Shown one piece after another: positions 9,631 through 21,945 of a stretch of 64,000 bases of DNA. The position numbers and the translations under genes are program-made. Every line of letters starts with the position of its first letter. Positions within the stretch are counted from its first letter, which is position 1. The notes beneath the pieces are model-generated. The model was not told the DNA's origin and made no database searches. It saw only the letters and a list, made by a program, of their open reading frames with translations. Origin of the DNA: Aegilops tauschii subsp. strangulata (lineage: Eukaryota; Streptophyta; Magnoliopsida; Poales; Poaceae); NCBI RefSeq assembly GCF_002575655.3, contig NC_053041.3, forward strand, positions 378,555,054-378,619,053. Reading direction: 5' to 3'.

Positions 9631-11146
9631 TGATAACCCACAAGTATAGGGGATCAGTTGTAGCCTCTTTCGATAAGTAAGAGTGTCGAACCCAGTGAGG
9701 AGCTAAAGGTAGAACAAATATTCCCTCAAGTTCTATCGACCACCGATACAACTCTACGCATGCTTTACATTCGCTTTACCTAGAACAAGTATGAAACTAG
9801 AATTACTTTGTAGGTGTTGTAGTCTAGGTTTGCAAGATAATAAAGAGCACGTAAATAAAATCTAGGGGTTGTTTAGATAAAGACAAAACTAAGTTAGTTT
9901 TAGTACAGAGCTTTTTGTCACAAGAAAGTTATTTGTCCCTAGGCAATCGGTAACTAGACCGGTAATCATTATTGCAATTTTATATGAGGGAGAGGTATAA
10001 GCTAACATACTTTCTCTTCTTGGATCATATGCACTTATGTTTGGAACTCTAGCAAGCATCCGCGACTACTAAATATCATTAATGTAAAACCCAGCCATAG
10101 CATTAAAGTATCAAGTCCTCTTTATTCCCATACGCCATGACCCACTTATCCGTGTTTGTGTTTCTACCACTCACGCAACACAGACAATAAGCAAACCAAG
10201 AACATATTGCAAACCCTACAGCAGGGATCCCTCACGCTTGCTCGACATGGAGAGCACCATAGGACAGCACCAATAATAAAACATGCAACTCAAACCAATC
10301 ATGATCATCAATCAACCCATAGGACCGGATCTACTCAAACATCATAGGATAGCCATACATCATTGGGAAATAATATATAGCGTTGAGCACCATGTTCAAG
10401 TTGAGGTTACAGCGGGGAGAAGGGGTGTTACACGGCTGCATAGAGGGGGGGAGAGTTGGTGATGACGGTGGTGAAGTTGTTGGTGTAGATCGCGGTCATG
10501 ATGATGGCCCCGGCGGTGTTCCGGCGCCACCGGGAGAGAGGGAGAGAGCCCCCCTTCTCCTTCTTCCTTGACCTTCCCCCTAGATGGGAGAAGGGTTTCC
10601 CCTCTATTCCTTGGCTTCCATGGCGGAGGAGGGGTGGGAGCCCCTCCGAGATTGGATCTCTCTCTCTCTATTTCCTTCTGTTTCTGCGCTCCCAGATTCT
10701 GGCCTTTCACTGTTTCTTAAATTCCCGGAGATCCATAACTCTGATTGGGCTGAAATTTTAGCACGATTTTTATCCAGATATTAGCTTTCTTGCGCCAGAA
10801 GAAGGGCATCAACCGCCTTATGGAGTGGCCACATGGGCCAGAGGCTCGCCCCACCCCCTGGGGCGCGCCCTCCATCCTTGTGGGGCCCTCAGGCATCGTC
10901 TCGCGTTAATTCTTTTTCCCAAAAATCACATATATTCCAAAAATAATCTCTGTAAGTTTTTATCCCGTTTGGACTCCGTCTGATATGGATTTTCTGCGAA
11001 ACAAAAACATGCAACAAATAGGAACTGGCACTGGGCACTGGATCAATATGTTAGTCCCAAAAAATAGTATAAAAAGTTGCCATTTGAAAGTTGTAGAATA
11101 TTGGCATGGAACAATCAAAAATTATAGATACGACGGAGACGTATCA
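9631..11146 (-). repeat. 1516-bp Sabrina-like LTR
   Basis: It has TG..CA ends and is clearly similar along its length to the LTRs at 51543-53073 and 61919-63454. It is more diverged from both than they are from each other, so it is an independent, probably older, insertion. Confidence 0.8.
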
Positions 11147-11778
11147 CATACCAGCGGCGGCTGAGCCTCGCTCGAGGGCCGGGACCCGAGGATGTAGAGC
11201 ACCCAGATGAGCGCGAAAGAGGGAGTCGGCACGAGTTCTGCCTGAGAGAGTCACCAGGAGAGGAACGCAGCCTGACGTCGCGTAGAAGCTCGTCCTCGTA
11301 GCTAAAGAATCATCACGGGCTCGCCAAGATAAGTTACCGCACACCCGTGATGGTACGAACCTTACAATCAGCACTCTGTCTCTAGCGATCTCGCTCGGGC
11401 AAGGACGTTTCCCTTTCAGCCTTTCGGGAGTTGCTTGCGCTCCAAAGGGGACCTCCTGAGCATCGCGTCTCAGGGGCTCTTACTGGACCTCGGGCCACTC
11501 ACCTCCTGGCCTTGACCACGGCATCGCGACCTGGCATACCAGCGACGGCCGAAGCCTGCCTGGGGACCGGGTCCTGTCGGCGCAGACTACTAAGCTATCA
11601 CGGGAATGAAAGGGGTAACCATGCCAAGGCAAGAGACGCAATCACGACACCGAATCAGGAATAATAACATCTAGACAAAAGCATCACAGTATTTACATAC
11701 CCCCACGGGGCTCGTCATGGTTTTGTGTAGAGATGAAGCAAAAGGAAAAAAACCTAAAGAGCCACGGCCTAGGCGGCA

Positions 11779-12580
11779 TCACCGACGACGCCGGGACGAC
11801 GCTGCTGCTGCGGTCCGGGCACGGCGGCTCGTAGCTGTCGTAGTCGCTCGAGCTCGAGGAGGCACTGCTGCTGTCAGAAGAATCACGGACAAGGCCAAGG
11901 GCAAGTTCATCCTGGTGACCTCGCCGCCTTGCCGACCCGCCAGGGAGACGCTGCCTTGGCCTCCTCCCCCGGGGCAGCACTCCAGGCGTCGGCCATCCTC
12001 TCTGAGGACCTTGAAGAAGAGCGTCGATGCCCCGTCGTACTCGAAGTGGATGGCGTGGCCTCCCTCCAATCGGCAGGCGCGGGCGATCGCGCCCCATCCT
12101 CGAGTCATGAAGACGTCGCAGGAGTCGACGACCTCGACTTTCGCTTCTGAAGCCTGGCTACAGCAACCATCATGCTGCAGCCATAGCTCGACGGGCCCTC
12201 TCGACGGTATCTCCCTCACCAGGGATCGCGGGAGCCGGAGCCAGGTGCGCGGCGGCATTGCCGCCCATACCACGAACTAGCGGGTCGTGCCTTCGGCGTG
12301 GGTCCGTGAGCGGGGTGGTCGTACGGCCACCGCTTGCCCTCCTCCACGGCTCCGTTCCTCGTGGCGCCCGCCGCCGCTCCTATGCGCGGGGCTCTGCGCG
12401 CAAGCATACATGGGGACCGAGAAGCCTGGTGGAGCGCTCTCGTGCCAAGATCGCGTCGCCATGAGCGTCGCGGCGGCGTCACAGGAGCAATCAGGCCTCT
12501 TCTTCGCGCGGGATCAGCTCAGGTGGAACCTGAGGATTTTTTCCCTTCTTTGTAGCAGAAAACCTCCTCACTGGAGCCAT
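11779..12580 (-). pseudogene. Antisense gene-like unit with possible B3-type domain
   Basis: On the minus strand a TATA box (12679-12671) is followed about 90 bp later by an ATG at 12580 encoding MAPVRRFSATKKGKN and stopping at 12491. Further along, at 12273-11779, a frame contains DVFMTRGWGAIARAC and GGHAIHFEYDGASTLFF (about 12120-11985). This pattern resembles the second half of plant B3 DNA-binding domains, where Gly-Trp, a hydrophobic helix and a FxYDG strand recur. Frame changes near 12480 and 11940 split it. After the second, another frame gives a Ser/Asp-rich tail that looks like the natural C-terminus. The B3 match is from pattern memory; it could also be an antisense ORF proper to this retroelement family. 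Confidence 0.42.
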
Positions 12581-12670
12581 GGGCACTCTAGCAAGACGAT
12601 GGGGCGAAAGGGAAGAAGGAGGAGCAAGTAGCGACAAGATGAAGACAAGCTGGGGCCTCCGCCCCCTCTC

Positions 12671-12679
12671 CCATTTATA
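12671..12679 (-). promoter_or_regulatory. TATA box of the antisense unit
   Basis: TATAAATGG on the minus strand lies about 90 bp before the ATG at 12580, with a pyrimidine-rich leader between them. It suggests a minus-strand promoter inside the retroelement. Confidence 0.5.
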
Positions 12680-12922
12680 GCCGGAGGGATGCCAACCGCC
12701 GGCCTCCCATGATTCCGAGTAATGATGGTTTTTCTGCATGCAGCAAACAGTTGTCAAGTCGGGCGGTTGCCGAGGCAGCGTGGGGAAGTGGAGACGCCCA
12801 TGTCCCATCAAGCACCACGCGTCGGCTCGGTCCGCACGCAATTGGGGCCTGTGGCGCTTCGCCCTTGCCCTTTGGCTTCGCTTCGAAGCCAAGTCCGAGC
12901 GCGCCTTGGGCCCGGGGGCTAC

Positions 12923-13803
12923 TGTCGGTGTTCTGGGAACGAGAGTACCCAGACTTGCCTGCCTGTGGCCCACGGTGTGGATCCATCGACGGTCTGGTAC
13001 GGCTCATCTTCAGCACCTTCAAGACAAGACCCTCGCGAGGGGCCAAGCCTCGCGAGGCGGACGACACCAATACCTCCGAAGGGAGCGGCCTCCCCAGGCC
13101 GGCTCCCGAGGAGCAGAGATTCCTATGCAGGCACCCATCTCATGAGGTTGAGATGACGCAAGCCATGACGACCAAGGCCAGGCGGGCGCCAGCGGGCGCA
13201 GAGCAGCAGGTTTACTCTTTGGTGCTAAGGAGGCAAGCGTGGGCGCGGGGTCCCGAGGAATCACCCAAAGGTTTCCATTCCCGTGCTACAAGACCGCCAG
13301 GGCGGCATGACGGATGTCATCATCGAGCCCACCACGGCGTCACGACCAGAAGCTTTGCAAGCGAAGACCACCTTTCGTCAGGATAGGATGTACTTCTTGT
13401 CCCCCTTCAAAATTGGCTGCTTTGGTATCCCTTCCCGCCTTCGCTTGGAGGAAGAGGACCAAGGCCACTATAAGTATAGCCTAGCCACTACCATAGAGAG
13501 GGGCGGAACCCAAAGATATTGAATCCATAGCTCTCACCCACACAAGAACAGACCTCCTGAGGTTGTTCTTCCTCTATACTAGTTCATCCCCAGCCTCTCG
13601 CGAGGCTAATCCACCCCAAAGGAGGAGTAGGGTCTTACAGTGCAAGGTGGCCCAAACCTGGATAAACCGTCGTGTTCTTCTTCCTTCTTGTTCATCGATC
13701 TAGGCCGTAGGGGTGATGAATCAGTTGGCTGGGGAGGTTGAGTTCTTCGCACGCGTCCCAGAGTTCGAAACTTTCTCGGGTCTACAGAACCCTGAATCCG
13801 ACA
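12923..13803 (+). repeat. 881-bp 3' LTR with CCTCGCGAGG palindromes
   Basis: It starts TGTCGGTGTTCTGG and ends AATCCGACA, so the terminal inverted bases are TGTCGG/CCGACA. Two perfect 10-bp palindromes CCTCGCGAGG lie at 13031-13040 and 13048-13057, and a related one near 13594. A TATA-like TATAAGTA is at 13469-13476. Confidence 0.75.
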
Positions 13804-14045
13804 GCATGGTTCTATGGTGCGCGGTAGCGATTCGGTTTTGGTAAGGCTGTCAAGGCACAACCGAATTGGCACCCTTATCCTGACACGAGAAAGCTTCACG
13901 GTTAATGTAACTCTGCGCTGGAAGGGTCATTGGATTAATGAATATAAAAATACCTTTGGAAATATTCCTCGGACAAGGTTTGACCACTTCGGAAGAAAAC
14001 GCACGAAGAAATCATTGAACCTATTTACAAGTTCGAAATCCAAAG

Positions 14046-15832
14046 ATGAAGGAAAACTTGGACCATGCGAGGATAATCAGCTTGAAGCCCAATTCGGGAG
14101 CTGCTGATGGTGTACTGGATAAAGGGGTGCTAACAACATCGGCTCTAGTCACCAATGAGCCTCTGTGCATTTGTTGCGGCCACGCCGGGCATGTCTCCTC
14201 CCAGTGCCTGGAGCCACGCAGTCCCATCTCTGCAGAGGAGCTACGCCGCGCGGTGATTGCCAAGGTCTCTGCAGGTCAGAAGCACCCAAGCAGGCACCAG
14301 CCATTCGGCGGAGGTTGTCGGAGCCTAGGCAGAGCGCGCCAGTGGCGCCACTCTCGGCAGTTGCGCCCAACCTTCACACTGTGCTGCCGGGCACGGCCTT
14401 GCTGGTGGTGCTGTTTGAAATCTGCATGCTACAGCGCTCAAAGGGTATGGATGACCTCGAGCGCTGGTTGCATCTGGCGGTGGTGATGTACGTGGGCGGG
14501 GCGCGGCCGGCCGTGTCTTGCGACGACGCAGTGGTAGCGATTTCGGCGCAACTGGGGATTCACAGATTTCGTTTTTCTGTCCACAAGTTCCACCTGGAAG
14601 ATTTCTTGGTCGTGTTCGCAGTGCACGAGTTCAGGAATAGGGCTTTGGCAGTTCCTGCAATTGAGCATCTTGGTGTCAAGTTCTTCATCAAGCCATGCCT
14701 CAGGCAGGCGCAGGTGGCGTCGAGGCTGATGCGGGTGCAGGTTGATGTCATGATCGAGGGTGTCCCATCCCATGCTTGGGCTCAAGAGACGGAGGCAGAG
14801 CTTCTTGGAAGTGCATGCTTGATTGATATCTTGGCACCGGAGATGGCCAGCAGGGAGGACCGGTCGCTGTTCAAGTTGAGGGCCTGGTGCGTGGATCCTG
14901 AGGAGGTGCCGGTGTTTCGGAGGCTTTGGGTGCCGGAGCTGCCGGAGGTGGTCTCAGACCCGGCGACGCGGCGCGCTTCGTACTGCCAGCTCTTGGAGTA
15001 CCCGGTGTTCATTCACATCGGCAGGTTGAGGGATTTTTTGCCACCGGAGCTGTGGAGACACGCCTCGGGTTCTGACGGCGGGAGTGGGCAGAGTGGTTTG
15101 CCGGACAGCTCGAATGGTTCGTTCCAGGGAGGTGATTGGGTGGTACAGCCATGGTCGCGTGGCGTCCGCGGCGATCGTGGTGCCGGCCGGCGGTACGACA
15201 GCGGCGGCGGTGGGCCGTAGGGCAGATCTTACCGCGCGGTGCTGGAAGGTCGGGTGGGGCCTTCTGCGTGGAGGCTTCCACCCATGGGGACCGGTACGTT
15301 GACGGTCAAGCCTGCTGTGGTGGTTCAGGGAAAGGGGACCGTGATGGGGCCTGGTCATTCAAACGAACCGATCCGAGTGAGGGAGGAGCTGCCCACAGTG
15401 GTGGAGACAGCTGAAGAGTTAGTACTAGCAGCACAGAACAGCCCAGGCAGGGAAAGGCCAGTTGAGCAGACACAGGTGGGGACGCCAGGCACTGGAACCA
15501 ATATGATCAGGCAGGAGGATGCCAGGACCGAGCCAGTGTTGGTGCCGTTGGTGGTGGCCAACGATCGGGTCGCAGATGAGGACAAGGACGTGGGGGCTTA
15601 TCCTAGCCATATCGTGGTGGGGCCACTGCAATCAGACCAGGCCGCGCCAAGTGAATTGACGTGGGGTCCGATCCCGGGCAAATCATGGTGGGGCCCCAGC
15701 TATCAGATCAGGCGGTGGCATCTGCCTCGGAGGATCCAGTGCGACTTGACGGCCTGGGCGCAGAAGGAGATTTTTCCAGGCAAGCATAGAAGGCGTAAGG
15801 CATGGTTTTCCAAACCGAGGGAGCGGGCGTAA
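14046..15832 (+). pseudogene. Zinc-knuckle / DUF4283-like protein, frameshifted
   Basis: The frame from ATG 14046 encodes a zinc knuckle of the form CX2CX4HX4C (CICCGHAGHVSSQC, about 14166-14207) and is lost after about 14300. The frame from about 14300 to 15220 encodes a DUF4283-like domain: RFRFSVHKFHLEDFLVVF, then VQVDVMIEGVPSHAW, then LLGSACLIDILAPEM. A third frame (15239-15832) gives a Ser/Pro/Glu-rich tail. This layout resembles zinc-knuckle/DUF4283 proteins abundant in Triticeae and related to LINE ORF1. At least two frameshifts make it a pseudogene. No RT partner is adjacent, so it may be a retrocopy or a captured fragment. Confidence 0.6.
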
Positions 15833-15960
15833 GGCGTATGAACGCCCGAGGGAGCGGGCGTAAGGCGTAGTAAGCAAGCTTCACCTCGTCCTGCGAGCCA
15901 CCGCGCCCGTGGGCAGGGGAGACGGCGTACTAAGCAAGCTTCTCTTCGTTCCGCGAGTTG
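15817..15960 (+). repeat. Short tandem repeats after the DUF4283-like pseudogene
   Basis: The words GAGGGAGCGGGCGTAAGGCG and GTACTAAGCAAGCTTC (or close variants) each occur twice, at offsets of about 29 and 60 bp. They form a small complex repeat next to the end of the frame. Confidence 0.65.
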
Positions 15961-17456
15961 ACGGGACACATCAAAAGTAATACGTACAGAGCATCTCCAG
16001 TGTATAGAGCCTTGCCTCTAAGGTAGACCCCACATGGTTTGCCTCTTTTTTAACATAATGCATCAAGTCGCAATTTGTTTGTTCACCCGTGGTACACGAT
16101 CCTCCATCAACTGGACAACCAGTACACGTGTCAAATTACCACGTGGGCTGCCTGTTCGTACAAAAATGAGCTCCACCGTGTACCCGCGCAGGTGTGGTTG
16201 GGAAAGAGACGGGAGTACGTGCGCCGTGTGTGCACCTCTACTCTTCGTGCACGTCCTCCACCTACGTGGGTGTGTGTGAGAGAGATACAAACCTAGACAG
16301 ATGGCGTGTGCGTTCGTGAGTGTTTTTTGTTGGGGGTGTGATTTCGTGAATGTATTTGTGGGAATATGTGTCGGTGATATCTCAAACAAAAACTTGACAC
16401 ATGCAATGTATGTGAAATAGAGGCCTACCTATATCATATATATAGGGGGCGATCCACAAGAAGAGAGGGAGGGGTCATAGATATCGATAGAGTCGAAGAG
16501 AGGATGAAGTGGGTGGGTGAGAGATCGATGAAGGGAGCCATCAAAATTGTGTGTGTGCAAGTCAAAGATATAGGGCGACTGACCTACCGGAACGTCAAAG
16601 GGCACAGGGCAAGTTTGTGTGTGGCAGGGAGACATGACTAGAGCGCTCGATGTATCGGTGTGTGGGGGGGAGAGGCGGAGACCTAACTAGAGAGGTAGAT
16701 CGACTCGTATATGTGTTGAGAAGGAAAGACCCAGCTATGTCTTGAGGGAGATCGGTAGACATCCATACAAAAGTGAAGGACGGGAAATAGGTTGGGACAG
16801 AGAGAGAGAGAGAGAGAGGGAGGGAGGGAGAGGGGTAGAGTGTTGGATGGGTGATGGAGTTGCTTCTCGAAGATGGTGGGAGAGGCCTACTAGACAAACT
16901 GAGGGTAAAACTGCAATATTATCAATAAGAGTGGGGATGTGTATTTGTGTGTGCGTGTGCGTGATAGATGTGTTGGGACGCATGCATGGATGATGAAGGG
17001 GGACCATGTGTTTGGTAAGCAGACCTAACTAGATCGGTAGATCCATTGTTGTTTGTCGGAGGAAGGGAGAGACATAACTAATGAGGTAGATCGATCGACG
17101 CGTGGGGAAAACGAGTTATAACGACCTAGCTAGCTATATGTATAGCGGGAGATCAGTCGGTGGACATCCATTTGTTAGAGGCAAATAAGGCTAGCAAGAC
17201 GGATAGCCAGAGAGAATGGAGCTAGGAGGTGGTGCGAGAGGCCTACTAGCTAGATAGTGGGAGGAGTGTGCGATTGTGAGATCGATGAAAAGAGGGGTGA
17301 GAGTTCACACGTGTGTGGGACCGTATGAGAGACACGAGGCATGGACACAGAAAGGAGGATATGGAAGGTGCATGTGTATGTTTTAGGCAAACATCGCTGG
17401 AGAGGTTTATCGATCGGTGTGTGTCGGAAAGGAGTTGTGGAGACCGTGGGAGAACG
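15961..17456 (+). other. Purine-rich low-complexity region, no gene seen
   Basis: The stretch contains irregular repeats of words like CCTAACTAGAGAGGTAGATCGA and GAGAGGCCTACTAG, plus a (GA)n/(GGGA)n tract at about 16798-16832. No convincing reading frame exists on either strand. It continues at 26008 on the other side of the copia insertion. It may be a non-coding part of an unidentified transposon. Confidence 0.5.
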
Positions 17457-19204
17457 TGTTGGGGAACGTAGTATTTAAAAAATGCCTACGATCACGCAAG
17501 ATCTATCTAGGAGAAGCATAGCAATGAGCGGGGAGCATGTGTCCACGTACCCTCGTAGACCGAAAGCGGAAGCGTTTAGTAACGCGGTTGATGTAGTCGA
17601 ACGTCTTCACGATCCGACCAATCCAAGCACCGAACGTACGGCACCTCCGAGTTCTGCACACGTTCAGCTCGATGATGTCCCTCGAACTCTTGATCCAGCA
17701 AAGTGTCGAGGGAGAGTACCGTCAGCACGATGGCGTGGTGACGGTGATGGTGAAGTAATCCACGCAGGGCTTCGCCTAAGCACTGCGTGAATATGACCGG
17801 AGGCGTAAACTGTGGAGGGGGACGCCGCACACGGCTAACAATGTGTGTTGTGTGTTCTAGGCGCCCCCTCCCCACGTATATATAGGTGGGAGGGGGAGGG
17901 GAGCAGCAAGGGCGCGCCCAAGTAGGAGGAATCCTACTTGGGGCCTTGTCCAATTCGGCCTCCCCCTTGCAAAAGTGTTGGAGGGGGAAGGAAAGAGAGG
18001 GGGGAGAGAAGGGAAGGGGAGGCTGAATCCTCCTCTTTCCTTTCTCTCTTCCCCTCCTTCCTTCTACTCCTATTTGGCATATATGGGGCGCACCAGCCCA
18101 CTAGGGGCTGGTCTGTCCCGCCCTTGGCCCAATAAGGCCCATATCTTTGCCAGGGGGGTGCCTGGAACCCCTTCCGGTGACCCGATACATACCCGGTACC
18201 CCCAGAACACTTCCGATGTCCGAATACTATCGTCCTATATACGAATCTTTACGTCTCGACTATTTCGAGACTCCTCGTCATGTCCATGATCTCATCCGGG
18301 ATTCCGAACAACATTCGGTCACCAAATCACATAACTCATATAATACAAATCGTCATCGAGCGTTAAGCGTGCGGACCCTACGGGTTCGAGAACTATGTAG
18401 ACATGACCGAGACACGTCTCCGGTCAATAACCAATAGTGGAACCTGGATGCTCATATTGGCTCCTACATATTCTACAAAGATTTTTATCGATCAAACCAC
18501 ATAACAACATATGTTGTTCCCTTTGTCATCGGTATGTTACTTGCCCAAGATTCGATCGTTGGTATCATCATACCTAGTTCAATCTCGTTACCGGCAAGTC
18601 TCTTTACTCGTTCTGTAATGCATCATCCCGTAACTAACTCATTAGTCACATTGCTTGCAAGGCTTATAGTGATGTGCATTACCGAGAGGGCCCACAGATA
18701 CCTCTCCGACAATCGGAGTGACAAATCCTAATCTCGATCTATGCCAACTCAACAAACACCATCGGAGACACCTGTAGAGCATCTTTATAATCACCCAGGT
18801 ACGTTGTGATGTTTGATAGCACACTAAGTGTTCCTCTGATATTCGGGAGTTGCATAATCTCATAGTCTGAGGAACATGTATAAGTCATGAAGAAAGCAAT
18901 AGCAATAAAACTAAACGATCATAATGCTAAGCTAACGGATGGGTCTTGTCCATCACACCATTCTCTAATGATGTGATCCGGTTCATCAAATGACAACACA
19001 TGTCTATGGCTAGGAAACTTAACCATCTTTGATTAACGAGCTAGTCAAGTAGAGGCATACTAGGGACACTCTGTTTGTCTATGTATTCACACATGTACTA
19101 AGTTTCCGGTTAATACAATTCTAGCATGAATAATAAACATTTATCATGACATAAGGAAATATAAATAACAACTTTATTATTGCCTCTAGGGCATATTTCC
19201 TTCA
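17457..19204 (-). repeat. 3' LTR of copia copy A
   Basis: On the minus strand it starts TGAAGGAAATATGCCC at 19204 and ends GTTCCCCAACA at 17457. The purine tract GTGGGAGAG (19213-19205) precedes it. A TATATATA word in the pyrimidine-rich part near 17876-17884 is the likely core promoter. Confidence 0.9.
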
Positions 19205-20062
19205 CTCTCCCACTTGCACTAGAGTCAATAATCTAGTTCACATCGTCATGTGATTTAACACCAATAGTTCACATCTTTATGTGATTAGCTCACATCTCCA
19301 TGTGACTAATACCCCAAGGGTTTACTAGAGTCAATAAACTAGTTCACCTCGCTGTGTGATTAACACCCAAAGAGTGATCATTTTTTGCTTTGTGAGAGAA
19401 GTTTAGTCAACGGGCCTGCCACATTCAGAGCCGTATGTATTTTGCAAATTTTCTATGTCTACAATGCTCTGCACGGAGCTACTCTAGCTAATCGCTCCCA
19501 CTTTCAATATGTATCCAGATTGAGACTTAGAGTCATCCGGATTAGTGTCAAAGCTTGCACCGACGTAACCCTTTACGACGAACTTTTTGTCACCTCCATA
19601 ACCGAGAAACATGTCCTTATTCCACTAAGGATAATTTTGACCGCTGTCCAGTGATCCACTCCTGGATCACTATTGTACCCTCTTGCCAAACTCATGGTGA
19701 GGTACACAATAGGTCTGGTACATAGCATAGCATACTTTATAGAACCTATGACTGAGGCATAGGGAATGACTTTTCATTCTCTTTCTATTTTCTGCCGTGG
19801 TCGGGTTTTGAGTCTTTACTCAACTTCACACCTTGCAACACAGGCAAGAACTCTTTCTTTGACTGTTCCATTTTGAACTACTTCAAAAACTTGTCAAGGT
19901 ATGTACTCATTGAAAAAATTTATCAAGTGTCTTGATCTATCTCTATAGATCTTGATGCTCAACATGTAAGCAGCTTCACCGAGGTCTTTCTTTGAAAAAC
20001 TCCTTTCAAACACTCCTTTATGCTTTCCACAAAATTCTACATCATTTTCGATCAACAATATG

Positions 20063-20677
20063 TCATTCACACATACTTATCAGAAAGGCTGTAGTGCTCC
20101 CACTCACTTTCTTGTAAATACAGGCTTCACCGCAAGTCTGTATAAAACTATATGCTTTGATCAACTTGTCAAAGCGTATATTCCAACTCCGAGATGCTTG
20201 CACCAGTCCATAGATGGATCGCTGGAGCTTGCATATTTTGTTAGCGCCTTTAGGATTGACAAAACCTTCTGGTTGTATCATATACAACTCTTCTTTAAGA
20301 AATCCATTAAGGAATGCAGTTTTGACATCCATTTGCCAGATTTCATAAAATGTGGCAATTGGTAACATGATTCGGACAGACTTAAGCATCGCTACGAGTG
20401 AGAAAATCTTATCGTAGTCACCACCTTCAACTTGTCGAAAACCTTTTGTGACAATGCGAGCTTTGTAGATAGTAACACTACTATCAGCGTCCGTCTTCCT
20501 CTTGAAGATCCATTTATTCTCAATGGCTTGCCGATCATCGGGCAAGTCAATCAAAGTCCATACTTTGTTCTCATACATGGATCCCATCTCAGATTTCATG
20601 GCCTCAAGCCAATTCGTCGAATCTGGGCTCATCATCGCTTCCTCATAGTTTGTAGGTTCGTCATGGTCTAGTAACAT
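20063..20677 (-). pseudogene. Copy A reverse transcriptase, broken at the active site
   Basis: Copia RT landmarks are present: WLEAMKSEMGSMYENKVW, NKWIFKRKTDAD, WQMDVKTAFLNG and YGLVQASRSWN. Just before the YVDD catalytic box the frame shifts, and the first Asp codon is changed to Asn (AAT at 20067-20065 in minus sense). Polymerase activity is therefore lost twice over. Degraded RNase H sequence continues from about 20062 to 19205 with many stops. Confidence 0.82.
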
Positions 20678-20788
20678 GACTTCCAGAAAGGATTACCGTA
20701 CCACTATGGTGCGGACCATACTCTGGTTGACCTACGAGGTTCGGTAGTAACTTGATCTGAAGTTTCATGATCATCATCATTAGCTTCC

Positions 20789-21742
20789 TCACTTAATTGT
20801 TGTAGGAATCACTGGAACTGATTTCTGTGATGAACTACTTTCCAATTCGGGAGAAGGTACAATTACCACATCAAGTTCTACATTCCTCCCACTCACTTCT
20901 TTCGAGAGAAACTTCTTCTCTAGAAAGGATCCATTTTTAGTGATGAATATCTTGCCTTTGGATCTGTGATAGAAGGTGTACCCAATAGTTTCCTTTGGGT
21001 ATCCTATGAAGACGCATTTCTCCGATGTGGGTTCGAGCTTATCAGGTTGAAACTTTTTCACATAAGCATCATAGCCCCAAATTTTAAGAAATGACAGCTT
21101 AGGTTTCTTGCTAAACCACAGTTCATATGGTGTCGTCTCAATGGATTTAGATGATGCCCTATTTAACGTGAATGCAGTTGTCTCTAATGCATAACCCCAA
21201 AACAATAGTGGTAAATCGGTAAGAGACATCATAAATCGCACCATATCCAATAAAGTGCGGTTACGATGTTCAGACACACCATTACGCTGTTGTGTTCTAG
21301 GTGGCATGAGTTGCGAAACTATTCCACATTGTTTCAAATGAAGACCAAACTCGTAACTCAAATATTCACCTTCACGATCAGATCGTAGAAACTCTATTTT
21401 CTTGTTATGATGATTTTCCACTTCACTCTGAATTTTTTTGAACTTTTCAAATGTTTCAGACTTATGTTTCATCAAGTAGATATACCCATATCTGCTCAAA
21501 TCATCTGTGAAGGTCAAAAAATAACGATACCCGCCGCGAGCCTCAACACTCATCGGACCGCATACATCAGTATGTATTATTTCCAACAAGTCAGTTGCTC
21601 GCTCCATTGTTCCGGAGAACGGAGTCTTAGTCATCTTTCCCATGAGGCATGGTTCGCAAGCATCAAGTGATTCCAAAAGCCCATCAACATGGAGTTTCTT
21701 CATGCACTTTACACCAATATGACCTAAACGGCAGTGCCACAA
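20789..21742 (-). pseudogene. Copy A integrase region, long open frame
   Basis: The 317-residue frame holds the HHCC zinc-binding part (WHCRLGH ... CEPCLMGK), then the catalytic core with acidic residues in HTDVCGP, LRSDREGE and NGVSEHRNRTL. The arrangement fits D-D-E. The C-terminal copia motif YELWFSKKP and the GYPKET box follow. The core is surprisingly well kept, but the frame is broken on both sides, so no full polyprotein can be made. Confidence 0.8.
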
Positions 21743-21945
21743 ATAAGTTGCACTATCATTATTAAACTTTTATCTTTTGGCTTCAATACTATGAATATGT
21801 GTATCACTACTATCGAGATTCAATAAACCATTTACATTGAGTGTATGACCATAGAAGGCTTTATTCATGTAAATATAACAACAATTATTCTTTGACTTAA
21901 ATGAATAACCGTATTGCAATAAACATGATCCAATCATATTCATGC

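Larger units (their letters stand above)
9318..11146 (-). mobile_element. Sabrina-like LTR retrotransposon fragment
   Basis: On the minus strand the LTR (11146-9631) begins TGATACGTCTCCG and ends GGTTATCA. Inside it are a tRNA-Asp-type primer site remnant and about 300 bp of internal sequence that match the copy at 51543-63454. The internal part is cut at about 9317 by the long LTR, so its coding frame is lost: the ATG seen in the other copy is mutated here. The right flank is CATAC (11147-11151). Confidence 0.75.
11147..13803 (+). mobile_element. LTR retrotransposon 3' part with antisense gene-like unit
   Basis: A GC-rich internal region (11147-12922) ends in a G-rich PPT, GGGCCCGGGGGCTAC, directly before an 881-bp LTR (12923-13803). 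The 5' part is not visible: the Sabrina-like element lies at its left edge and probably inserted into it. No gag or pol motif is seen in the remaining interior. It instead carries a gene-like unit on the opposite strand. The flank after the LTR is GCATG. Confidence 0.65.

Noticed and set aside
15961..17456. A centromeric or subtelomeric satellite
   Set aside because: The repeats are too irregular, with no constant unit length, and no known satellite word was recognised.
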